Shown here piece after piece: positions 38,160 to 49,800 of a stretch of DNA of 64,000 nucleotides; the stretch's first letter is position 1, and every line of letters starts with the position of its first letter. The translations under genes were made by a program, and so were the position numbers. The stretch spans positions 32,931,322-32,995,321 of the forward strand of contig CM046300.1 in the NCBI GenBank assembly GCA_025267735.1, read 5' to 3'. The stretch is from Mactra quadrangularis (lineage: Eukaryota; Mollusca; Bivalvia; Venerida; Mactridae). The notes below the pieces were generated by a model that made no database searches, was not told the DNA's origin, and saw only the letters and a program-made list of their open reading frames with translations.

Positions 38160-41100
38160 CTGCAGATATATAAAACATGTTGATTCTTTTATTTTTAGAG
38201 AGCTCTGTTAAAAACCACACTCATCATGGTGCCACACACATTATTCTTCTGATTTGGTGCTTTGAGTTTATTTTCAATACAATGTTATTAATTAAATACA
38301 TCTTGACATGTGGTTATAAAGAATGTCATATCGAGCGTATGAAATCAACTGAATATCACGAGGGTTTTTTTGTAGTTAACCGGTTGGAAGAGTGATTATA
38401 TGTTTTATAGAATTCGCTCATTAAGATTGCGTTCATCTGCTTTGATAGCATATTGTGATAAAAGGTATGCAGTTTCGTAATTAGATCGTGGTGGAACTGA
38501 AATGAAATAGAAATTATTTATAATCTCATGGTTAATATTCGTAATTGCTAATTAATGGATTAAAACTTTCTGTGATTCCTACTGTGCATAAATCTGAATG
38601 GCCAAAAAACACATACATTAATACCGACATATTGAACCTTTGTTTTATAAAAAAGTTAAACGTCGAGAAGTTTATTTTTTGTGTTTTAGCAGTTATTTCG
38701 TACAAAAAAGTATCTTCATTTATCTTCTGTTGTTTATTCAGTTATCTGAGAGAATGTGTTTAAAACCTTATATCAACCATAAAAAGATACAGAAAAAATC
38801 CAGATATACAGGGACACATTTTATTAAGTCATGACTGATCAATTAAAATGATTATGTTTCATCTGCATGTGTGGCTATATACGCGAGTAATATATCGTAT
38901 ATATTTTACACTTCACTAGTTTCTGATGATAACTTATTTTAATTAGAGAATTGTTTGTTACATTATTAACTTAGGACAAACAAACTATTCCGTAACAAAC
39001 AACTTTTAAACTTTAAATATGGACATAATGTTCCAACAACCACGCAGTGATTACGACAAATTTTATATAAACTTTCCACCCAAAAAGATAAATTTAGACA
39101 AAATCAGTAATCGATAATTTTTAATTTACAGTTGCTGCTTATCATAATTTTCATTGTGAGATTACTTGCTGTACATGAATCGTAAATATTATGTATGCAT
39201 TTAATACAGTAACGCTTCATTATTAAGATTATCAAAATTTGTTGCATTTTATGCGGAATGGTCTCGATATATAGACTTTTTTGTTTTTAAACTTAGATTT
39301 TGGAACTTTAAATCATTAAAACATTTATAACTTTGCAATTGACAACTCAATGGCCTTCTTAGCAGAACTTTATTGTGTATATGTTGAGTGATGATTTATT
39401 GTTTGGGTTATAAATGGACACACCATGAATAACATTTAAACAATAAGGTTTAGTAGTTGATAAAACAAATCATACGAATATATTTTCTATATAAGTTTAA
39501 CAAAAGCAGTGATCTCAAATCTCGTATGGACGAAGATTTTTTTAATTTGTTTTCTCACTATGTCAGACAAATCAATAACAGACAGTGTGATAAACAATAG
39601 TTATTTCCTATTGTTTAAGTTTCGCAAGTCTTTTCCCTCATGTCACAATCGGCTGTGAAAAAACGAATAATTGCGTGATATTGTTAACTATTATAAGATT
39701 ATGTGTTTAGACACTACAGTGTCAATAACATTACTTTTAGAAATTCTCAGTCCGTTTTTCCATGAATATTTAACAACTTTCGTTGATTACCTTGTGAAAA
39801 ATGTATTTGTATGATAAATAAAGAATGAGTTTTGTACGTTTTAGAATATTACACCAAAGTCAGAAATTTAAGGTGAAAATCACTGTTTTATTTTTCTTTA
39901 ATACAAGAACATGTCCACGATCTCATTTAACATTTAATTTTGTCTAGTTAATAAAATAGATGTTTTGTATTCATTTAGTTAACATTTGTTTGATTTGTCC
40001 GGATCTGTCTGTAGTAAAAATGTTAAAAAGTGCGTCTGTATTTGACAGATCAACGTACCTTTACTTTGGTAAATATATTGATATAAACGTTTACTTGAGC
40101 CACGTCTTAAGTGAATTTCATATATTGGGTGGTTTAGTAAAGCGCGTGATCACTTCTTTCTTTAAAACATTAGCAATTGTTTTAAAAAAATATTTTAGAG
40201 TATTGTATCTCAATTATCAATGCTCGCTTACCTTAAAGCAGTCAACTGTCTTCAGCTAGAGGGAAAGTCGACTACAATGTTGAATGTTTGAAAGATTTTA
40301 TCTGATATGCCCTAATAACTACCCAGCTTGCTAAGTGTACGAACATAAGACCATAAATGCGTTGTAGACTAAATTTGCTTGAAATTCTTGCAAGATAATG
40401 TCGTCATTGATTATAAAATTTGATTGTAAAAAAAGATATTGATGAACCACTCAATAGAAATACTCTAGGAAATTCTAAAAGTTCTTGTCATTATTTATCA
40501 ATTGGTATCAAGAAACTTCAAGATCATTTAATATTTACTCAAGAGAACAATTGTATATATAGAATTTACTTGCAGACAATTAAACAGGTCTTAACTTGTG
40601 TCTGGATAGATAAACGACCGCATACAATAAAATCCACGATAAGCTTGCTGGTTAAACATTCAAGACGGAATGAATCGACTATTCAAATCAACGTGAATGA
40701 CAAATTTTGATGCTACACGTTTTATAATCGACTATTTACCATTATGTATTTACCACGTGACATAATACGTGACATAATGTACGACATTATATAACATAAA
40801 AGCGCTGAAACCCTTCATTTGTGTGGATTTTAAAACTAGTATTTTAATTGAATTTAATCATCTTTATACTTTTTTTGCTATTATACGACATATCGTCAAA
40901 AAAAATATGACAGACGTTACGAAACTTGTAGATGTACATTTTGTTTGACATTTTCTTTGATAAATTTTAAACGATTTCACCATTTGTTATGAAATAACAA
41001 GGAGTTTCATCTACTTCTGATTAGTAACTCTAAATATAAATGGACGATAGGCATCGTAATTCTATATTACACATACATGTACATCAATTTTACAAACCAT

Positions 41101-41943
41101 TTTCAATAAATATAATTGACAAGTTCATAATAAATAAATAGGTTGTATGTGTTAATAAATATAGTACAATAATGAACATTTGTATTTGTTGTGCCATAAA
41201 ACCACAAAAAACAAACGTAATGGAACAAAAGTGCTGTGTCAGAATTTGTCCAACCATAATTTGATAACATTACAAGCGTCATTGACATATCCAGTCTTCA
41301 GAGAATATTCCCAGAAGTAAAATCTTAGTAATTAAAACAAACGAAGATAATTACAATGGTAAGATTGTCTCAACAATGTCCTCTGTCACTGTCAAGTTAG
41401 TGTTTCCTTTTCTTATTAATGATCAAATTAATACTCTCAGGACGTTTATCAATGTGTCAAATCTGTTTTCTGTGTGATTGATAACTTGAGTAAGGTCAAG
41501 GGAAACAAAACACAATATCCAATTGTGATAACATAGTTATATCATAATACCGGACTCGGAGAGATTTTCCGTCTGTAGATTTGTAGTGTCTATATGTAAT
41601 CATTGGATAGTCATCTTATTTGATTGGTTCAATCACATGTATAACCTATAATGTTGCTTCATTGAGCAAGAAACTTGATCCAACCGGATATGTACTGGAG
41701 GAATAGGATCAAGACTTGAGAGTGATTAATTTAAGCTAAAAGGACAAGTTACGTATATGACCAATCTTAAATAAATATACATAAATATTATTGTAACTAT
41801 ATGTGTGTTTTTCTAGAAGTGGACTTGAGTATAAAGTTAATTCTTTTTTGCAGCTCTTTTAATTTGTAATTGAAAAATGAAAAATATTCAGATCTTCATT
41901 AGTTTTTAAACTTTAAGGTTGTTGCAATTTAAAAGTGGTTAGC

Positions 41944-42111
41944 ATGCTTCTAATTTTCTTGACTTGCATCACGACCACCACGGTTCTTGTATGTTATTTG
42001 TCATTAATTGATGTATATGACAAATTATGTAAAATGACACTTAACCCAAGTTTGAGCTTCATTATTTTTAAATTCCATTACTTGTCTAACAGACCTACGA
42101 TACTTAATTAG
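41944..42111 (+). pseudogene. Candidate first exon with signal-anchor-like start
   Basis: A 55-codon open frame begins with ATG and a strongly hydrophobic stretch (MLLIFLTCITTTTVLVCYLS), like a signal peptide or type II membrane anchor. The counterpart in unit 3 (ATG at 28101) is broken by one extra T. Units 1 and 2 have a TAA about 23 codons in. I do not recognise the protein. Open runs this short are common by chance, so this is an inference from the hydrophobic start and its position upstream of the other + strand islands. Confidence 0.22.
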
Positions 42112-42304
42112 AGCAGACAATTACTTTTATACACCGTAAAATGTCTCTTTTGTCAGACGAATGGAAGGCTTAATTGAATACATCAGTACGCATTTATCAT
42201 ATAATCGAGCGAAAATTTGAACTGGGTAAGAACTAAGGTTTAAATAATAATGATTAACCGATTATTGGTTTATTTGGTAATGTATTTGATTCAGATGAAC
42301 AAAG

Positions 42305-42442
42305 CGTTATGGTAATCATGTTGATGTTGTTGTTTTTGCATATAAATGCTTCACCATTTCTGTTCATTTTACTGATCGAAAGGTCACTAAAACTGTGTAT
42401 CATCTCAACTGTTTCGGATCATTCATGCAATCGTGTAGTTTC
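42305..42442 (+). pseudogene. Candidate internal exon, 46 codons
   Basis: The open frame runs from an AACAAAG end to a TTTC|GTAAGA donor-like site and contains HFTDRKVTKTVYHLNCFGSF. The same frame is open in unit 1 (663-800, donor TTTT|GTAAGA). Its last part is readable at the left edge of unit 5 (52545-52592). Between units 1 and 4 I count differences at codon positions 1, 2 and 3 as 3, 2 and 5, with four synonymous changes and mostly mild replacements. This fits past coding constraint but is a small sample. Function unknown. Confidence 0.35.
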
Positions 42443-43190
42443 GTAAGAAAATATATTGTACGGTCCTTCTTTAGACCATCCCTGTATAAGGTAGGGCAAA
42501 TGTCAGTCACTGTGCGATTAGTACTGTGGTAAAGTTTGTGTCCTAAGATCTAAATACGTTTATCTAGGGACCGTCAATAGAACGACATACCGTTGCAATA
42601 TTCTTGAGTGTTGCAATGGTATATTGAGCGCCATGAAATACTTTACAATATTTCTTATAGGTAATCGGAGACATAATTGTCATCTTTCGCATATATCAAA
42701 TTATTAAACAGTTTATATTTTTGAAGTGGTGTGCAAAATGGGAGAAAATTGTATCATTGTAAGAACCATTAAATTTCCCTAAGGTGTTAATGTAATTTAA
42801 ACCTGTCATATTTCTTGATAAATGAGAATAATTTCAAGAAGCACAATAAATGCAGCGGGGATGATTAATTCAGCTATTTAAATTGGTTGTACGTCTTCGT
42901 CATTCCAAGTGTTGAAACTATCACATCATGGTGTTTTCTAAATTGACGAATATAGCAATATTTTTGCTGTTTGATGAATTGGATTGTGTAAAACGACTGG
43001 AAGTTTTTAATGCAATTCAAATTTGCAATTGCAATTATGTTCCAACAGCAACCTCATTCTCGCAGATGACTCCGGAGTTTTATTGAAGCAGACTTTTTGC
43101 CTTTTACTAAAGGAAGAGATGAATAGATACGAGCTATGTTTAGGTATAATTTAACGTTAGAACACAAGAAATATTCATTTTTCATGTAAG

Positions 43191-43320
43191 TTGTTAAGTC
43201 TACTGATCGAGGAGTCGTGGGTTCGACTCCCGGGCGGGGCATATTTTCGTGGAGCTTGGTCGTGAAAATATTTCTAGGGCCAATCTCCCTCTTACCAATG
43301 ATTCTTAATAATGTAGGGCA
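43191..43320 (+). mobile_element. tRNA-derived SINE (type A), unit 4, 3' half deleted
   Basis: The head and B-box (GGGTTCGACTCCC) are present, but the element stops at 43320, where it joins directly to the right flank (CATTTTTGTAAGCGCCGTAC). The 3' half, including the CGCCGT stem and A tail, is gone. A separate 1-kb deletion ends just upstream at 43160. Confidence 0.75.
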
Positions 43321-45137
43321 CATTTTTGTAAGCGCCGTACTTTCCTTATTATTCAACATTCGTAATGATCTTGATGACACATATCATTTTAACAAGACGA
43401 TACTAAGCTAAAAGATGAAGAAAACCATACTATACTATAATTTAACACGAGGCGACACCAAATTGTTTAAAGAAAGCGTTTAAAACATGTTTTCGTGTTT
43501 TTGAAACTTAACTAGAACAACATTTGTAGAGCTCCTTAAAGTGATGCTACGTCATGTTTTGTTTTTGTTGTCTTTTTGACAAGAAGATTCATAAAAGAAA
43601 TTGAAAGACGATGGTACGACACTGGAAAGACCGTTGAATTAAACATACCTGGAACACGTTGTGCTTAGGTGTGCAAATAAACATAGCTCAAATTGTTTTA
43701 GATAGTTACCGGTAATAACACAAAATGAGAGCAATAGAAACTCTAAGATTAAAATTATTTTACTCCCTTTACAAACTGTATGTTGATAAAACAACACCAT
43801 ATGTAAATATATATTTCAATCTTTAAACGTGAACTTAATTCTAGTAATCAGAAAGATGGAGTGAGCGATAAAAACGCTTTCAGATGAACCATTACTGACA
43901 TTAAAAGAAAATCTCATTTATCAATGTCAGACTGTTGTTTTATTTTCTAGACGATATCCAAAACTATTAAAACTTTATGTTAATTAATGTGTCATTCTGC
44001 TTTATAAGTGATGGATTAGTTTTGAAAGCAATTGTTGCCTTATACTGTATAACAAAGACAAATATACTAAATGAATAACCTAATGTTTACTGTTTTAAAC
44101 AATCGTGGGTAATAGAACCATTTTGTGTACCTTTCATACCGGATAAAACTTTGTTCGACCATCTTGTTCTCTTATTTTCTAACATGTCAATATGTCACAC
44201 ATTTTAATCTTAGCGCATATTTGAAAGACAATCTCTATGGTTTTTAGAGGTAGTGTACTTCCAGACACCCATTTATCCAACCAGATGTTAAACATGGGTG
44301 ATAGCCATTCCTATGTCAGGTTTCTGATTAATATATTGCTCTCCATTTAACTGTGTATGCAATATTATATCCAAAAGTTGCATAGTTAGATCGAAGCGTC
44401 TTAGTGAAAATTACATTATCCTTAAAGAACATCAACGAGACAGATAGTTATTTGTTGTTTACAAAACCATTTCTATTCTATCAAGTCTCACAGCTTCATA
44501 ACGTTAAAATCATTATCTAATTCTTCCCTCTATTTCACTAATGTAATCTTATCTGTGTTAAGGCGACCGTAATTTGTTTCGGAGCTCGCGATTATAAAAA
44601 TGCCTGGCGTGCATACTAAAGTAAAAATTATTTGGGATGCTATATTCTCATTGCGAATAGACCTTAAATTTTATTTCATAAAAAGTTTGTAAAAGTTTAA
44701 ATGCATTGGAAAACAAAATGTTATTGTGGCAAATGGGCGATTGAAGACGACAAATTTGTAATAAGCGCACATTGGACGATTAGTCTCAACATTTCGAATT
44801 TTTAGGTCAACAGAATAGTGAATTGCAATATTTAGGCAAACTAAACAGAAGAAAGGGGGCATGGGTTTTTATTTTAACTTGACATTTATGTTTATTAAAA
44901 TGTTTCATTTCATCAAGTCGAATTCTCCCATTTTTCTTGTAACATTGAAGTTTGGTCATGCGTGAAAATGCTTACATTTAAAAGTCACTTATGTTCTTTA
45001 TTTCAATAGAATAGTCTATGTCAGTAGCGATCATTTTATTGATCTTAGACAATGCTGACCTAGTGCGTCAACGTGGAACGAAAATTGAAAAGCTATTCAC
45101 ATTTTCATGATTGTTCACAGCAATTTCCTCGCTACAG

Positions 45138-45335
45138 ATCAGTGAGCAATTTAGCCTAGAACGCTTGGAACAGTTTCCTGGAAGGAAATGGAAATATATA
45201 TTTCAAAAGACATGTGTCTCCATGCATAACAACCTCATTAACAATTGGTCTTTAATTCAAAGAATGAATTACGAGCATCAGTGTAATGCTACAATTAAGA
45301 ATACAAGGGCGAGGAAAATACAATACTTAGAACAG
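45138..45335 (+). pseudogene. Candidate exon of exactly 66 codons
   Basis: Open from an acceptor-like CTCGCTACAG to a donor-like GAACAG|GTATAT, a length divisible by three. It starts ISEQFSLERLEQFPGRKWKY and ends ARKIQYLEQ. Unit 1 (4678 on), unit 2 and unit 3 have frame breaks about 33 codons in. Unit 5 keeps the first half, with RKWKYIFQ unchanged (57295-57385), and is then split by the transposon. Only unit 4 is open across the whole stretch. No family recognised. Confidence 0.35.
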
Positions 45336-46017
45336 GTATATGACATTTGATGTACTTCTTCCAAATAGATAGCGAATCTCCAATTTACCAGGTGATTCGT
45401 GTAAATGAAACACTAGCTCATAAAAGGTTATATCGTGTTAAAATGCAAAAACATTAGATCAAATTAAAATGAAGCTACCAAGTTGATAGCGTGTATTAGG
45501 TAAAACCATTCTTCTAAAGTATTAAGACGTCATAATTGGATTTTTAACGGCACAGTAAGAAGAATTATTTTATCTTACTGAAAGCGTCTGGCAATAATTA
45601 AAAATACAATGATGACTACAAAGTCTTAATAACTTTAATTTCAGCTTGTGCGTTTTTACTTGTATATGCAATCGAGAAATCTTTAAGTCGTGTTTTAAAC
45701 TGTATAATTAATCCAAATTCTAATACACAAAAAATGTAAAATGTAACATGGAAGAAGTTGCGTCTCATTACACACAATTGTCATTACCTAAAATATTTAA
45801 CCAACAGAAAGCTCGCAGTTATGACAGATACCCTTTTAAACAATAGAGAGTTTTGTTTTTCCATTATTCGTGTGATACATTTAGTAATATTGACTACTAG
45901 AAATGAGTATTTGTTTACTAATTTAGCTTTGACTCGTTGGCTTTTTAAATTGCTCTTGACACGATTTAAATAAGATGATAAACCGTAATTCTAAAACAAT
46001 CACAATATTACTGTGAA

Positions 46018-46175
46018 CAGCTATTATTAGCAAACATTTTCTCCCGTTTTATTCGATTCACATTTGACGGAGATAATATGGCAATAATTGTTTTAATAAT
46101 AGCTTTTATTACCAAACCTTTTCTCCCGTTTTATTCGATTCACATTTGGCGGAGATAATATGGCAATACATGTAA
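46018..46175. repeat. 82-bp chimaeric tandem duplication, unit 4
   Basis: Two adjacent copies of the segment with TTCTCCCGTTTTATTCGATT. The left copy carries the unit 2 variants (ATTAGCAAACATTTT, GGCAATAATTG). The right copy carries the unit 1 and unit 3 variants (ATTACCAAACCTTTT, GGCAATACATG). Sequence left of it follows unit 2 and sequence right of it follows unit 3, so it looks like an unequal recombination junction between unit types. Confidence 0.8.
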
Positions 46176-46695
46176 TTGTTTATAACACAACATTTTTACC
46201 CGCGATTTTGTGTCGTTCTTTCCTTCATTCGATTTAACCAGACAAAATCAGTGGCATTATAGCAGTACTAATGCTGCAACGCTTCACTAGGACTGTCAAA
46301 CCCTGCTGGATATATCATTACGATAGAAGACAAAAGCATTTCGTACAACAAAATAATGGACTTGTTATTAAGGCGTACGTTTCCTCACAGCAATAGACTT
46401 ATCTAAATGTGAATCTAAGTAGAAACACAACAGGTTTGCAATTAGTTCATCAGATTTGTCTGTATAAAACTCATTTACGTTCGTCTATGTGAAAGGTGAT
46501 ATTACTCTTTTGAGAATGCAATATTATTATCAGGGCAACAAATAAAGGTTTGAAATTGCAAATTTGTTTAATTGCATTTTGTTGATTCGCGATTCATAAT
46601 TTGGCGTTGTTATGTGCTTGTAAGGATAGAAAATGAGTTACTAAGCCTAGTATTATAACGACAGATTAACTTCACCAGACATTCATTTGTTCCAG

Positions 46696-46851
46696 ATTTT
46701 ACATAATAGAGACATGGGGGCCACAAAAATACCACCTGTGATTAGTCAAACTTTCAAAGTTCAGTACCGACTATGGACACTTAAGATACATGAACACGGA
46801 ACTAAACAGTCTAAAAAGCATACACCTCAAGCCTTACACGTTCTAGTTTAA
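46696..46851 (+). pseudogene. Candidate exon, 51 codons, open only in unit 4
   Basis: Follows a strong acceptor-like CATTTGTTCCAG. It contains GATKIPPVISQTFKVQYRLW followed by LKIHEHGTKQSKKHTPQAL. Unit 1 has two single-base frame breaks, unit 2 an AAA-to-TAA stop and unit 3 an 11-base deletion in the same stretch. The pattern of a PP pair, a hydrophobic strand, VQY and an alternating strand loosely recalls the C-terminal half of arrestin-fold domains. I do not assert that family. Confidence 0.3.
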
Positions 46852-49800
46852 ATGGCAAGATGATCAAATATTTTTATTGAATATATACACCAACTTGAAG
46901 CTATACTTTATGCTATTTCAGTGGTTATGTGAAACTAAGACGAGTATATACAAGATGTAATGTTCTTTTAGAGGGCAAAATAGTTGATCCGTGGTAAGAC
47001 AAGAACAGACCTGGTTCTTTACAAATTATAATAACATTGAAAAATCAAACAACCGTCTGTATGATCTTTTGCTATAAATACTAAGTAACTTGAATTTAGG
47101 TAGAAATAAATTAAATTTCCTTTTTCATTTTTGAATTTTGAAGAATATTATACTTGTTATAACTCGTGGAAATGTGGTATGGACAACCTTTCTCAAGATT
47201 TATTTTCGAATATGTATTAGACAATCATGAAGTAGGGAGAAACAGCTTTTACAATTTTATTTGTAATTGCGATGAAATATTTTAGTAATAAACATAATAA
47301 GAATACTCGAATCAAATGGAAACCACAAATAGATAGCAAAACTAGTCAAATTTGATGAATCCGCTCCAGAACTTAAATTTATAACCGGCAACGTAGATAA
47401 ATGAATTTACGAGACTTGCATTACATTTAAAAATAATTTTACAAATAAATCTCTGAGAGAATTTCACATTATTATACAAAACCGAACAATCCAGACTAAT
47501 AAATTGAGAAAAAACAATCGTATACACAGAATAGAAAATAAACTACAGCAAAACCTCTCTAGAACAGCCAATGGAAGTGGTAGGCTAAATGTGATATTTC
47601 GATAGTTGATTGTTGTTATGATGTATATTTTCATAAGTACAAACCTAACAAGGGTGGTATTTGTGCACGGTATCAGTTAGATGTTGTCACTTTGAGGGAG
47701 ATAGCGAATGTCGACGTAAACAGAAGTTGTGCTGTTATTCTAGACACTAAGATTGCATTTGTTCGTTCGAAGAGACCTTTTCCAGTGAGATAATAACTAT
47801 TTGTTTTTACCCTTTATGGAATAAAACAAGAAACATTTTCTAGATTAACAACTTCCTATACGTAAAATCTTACGTCTGCAAAATTGTTATGTACGAAATT
47901 GACCCGCAAGAATAAGAACAAAGAGAAAATAATTATATAGGCAGTGCGAACATCTTAAAGCGTTAAAGTAGAAAGATTTTTATCTAAATGGTTACAAACA
48001 GCTATAGTTATATGGTTATATGGTACATCCAGCATGGATTATGCTTTGCCATAGTTTTCGGTCGTGCCCACGATATTTTTCAATTATCCTAATCTATTTT
48101 GAGGGCATTTAATGATGTTTTCAATCTACCCATATACTGCTTGAATTGATTTTTGACTGTTTTCATACCCGATGTACATTTGTATTTCTATAACAGATAC
48201 AAAAACGACATCATAGACATACATATGAAAAATACATATCCTCATTTAAATAAATCGCTATACTCTTTTCAACTCTAAGCATTTACGTTTGTCTTTAGTA
48301 GAATAAGTCCTAGACTATGTCTTATAACATAACAAAATCATTGGACAATGTCTTATTTCTTGAGAGTGTTGTTACATTAATGTAGCTAGCATGACGGAGA
48401 TTGAATTTACAAGTTTCTCGAGAAATAATATAACGTTATTATCTCACAGGCCATTGACTTTTCTAACTAGCATACCAGGGATTGTATTTTAAAAGATATG
48501 ACGCTCATCTCCATTTATCGTGTGATTGAATAATGTATCCAAAATTAGATTCTAGTTCACTGGGGGTAATTAAACTATACAGCGTTAATAATATTTTCTA
48601 TTGGTATAGAAAAATAAGAATGGTTGCGCTAAAAGGGTAACAGTAAGTGCTTGGAATGGATATGGTTAGTATACATATATTTGTACATGCAACATTAAAG
48701 GAAGAATATTAACCTACTGTAAGTGTTAACGCACTAAGGTTTATTTCAAGCGCATAATATCATTCCACACTAAAACCGTTCAAACAACTCTCATACAAAA
48801 ACCAAAATAAACTCTTATGCAAGATCATTATGTATGATATTTTTAACTATTGAAATATACATGTAAAACAATGCTTTTTTCAAAACTTTTTTTAATTATG
48901 ATAATCTATTGGCATTTTAAGCGCTTTCGCCACGATTTGACCTTGGGAGTTCTGATGAATCAATGTAACCCATCAAATTTTGATTTACCATAAATGGTCA
49001 GCTCATCTTTAAGTTTCAGTGGCAATTTTCAATTGTCACTGTAACACATGTTTTTTATACAAAGCTGATTTAATATCGTACTGAGCTTGAAATTATCATC
49101 AGCTATGTCAAACTGAACCTCTTCAATTTTCTTTTTCCATGGATGTAATATCGTTATGCAAATATTCCCAATAAGACACAAGTCAACAAAAGATTCTCTA
49201 TTAATGAGATATTACAATAAATAAGCGTACTTGTTATATTAGAAGACATTGGAATAACTTCCTTCATATTTACTCTTAAGTAATGAATTTATTTATATCC
49301 TGACAAGAAGCAATCGACAATTACTCCAATCTCAATCATCACAAAATATATCTAATGGTGAAAGAACTTTCTTCTTTGATAACTTGCCTCAATTGACTGA
49401 CTAGATGCTATGGAAGGTGTGTATTTCCTAAATGGTAGACAAATAAGTAAGTAAACGTGAGTTTCTAAGACGGCGTTCTTGTGGTTTATCGGAATCTCTA
49501 GTTTTTCAGGATTTCTGGTCGCTGCAGATATATAAAACATGTTGATTCTTTTATCTTTAGAGAGCTCTGTTAAAACACTATCATCATGGTGCCACACACA
49601 TTATTCTTCTGATTTGGTGCTTCGAATTTCTATTCAATACAATGTTATTAATTAAATACATCTTGGCATGTGGTTATAAAAATGTCATATCGAGCGTAAG
49701 AAAAATCAACTGAATATCACGAGGTTTGTTTTATAGAATTCGCTCTTTAAGATTGCGTTAATCTGCTTTAATAGCATATTGTGATAAAAGGTATGCAGTT

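Larger units (their letters stand above)
27814..41656 (+). repeat. Macrosatellite unit 3, about 13.84 kb
   Basis: Collinear with units 1 and 2. Private features are the long CCCT/CT tract at 32893-33060, loss of about 80 bases near 28576, loss of about 65 bases near 32217, loss of about 0.46 kb (join near 38808) and loss of about 175 bases near 40078. It shares with unit 4 two deletions near 32595 and 32670. The SINE in this unit has lost part of its tRNA-like head. Confidence 0.95.

Noticed and set aside
17..41656. Very long terminal repeats of a giant retrotransposon or virus
   Set aside because: The repeats are contiguous with no internal domain between them, and no polymerase, integrase or capsid-like frame is visible.
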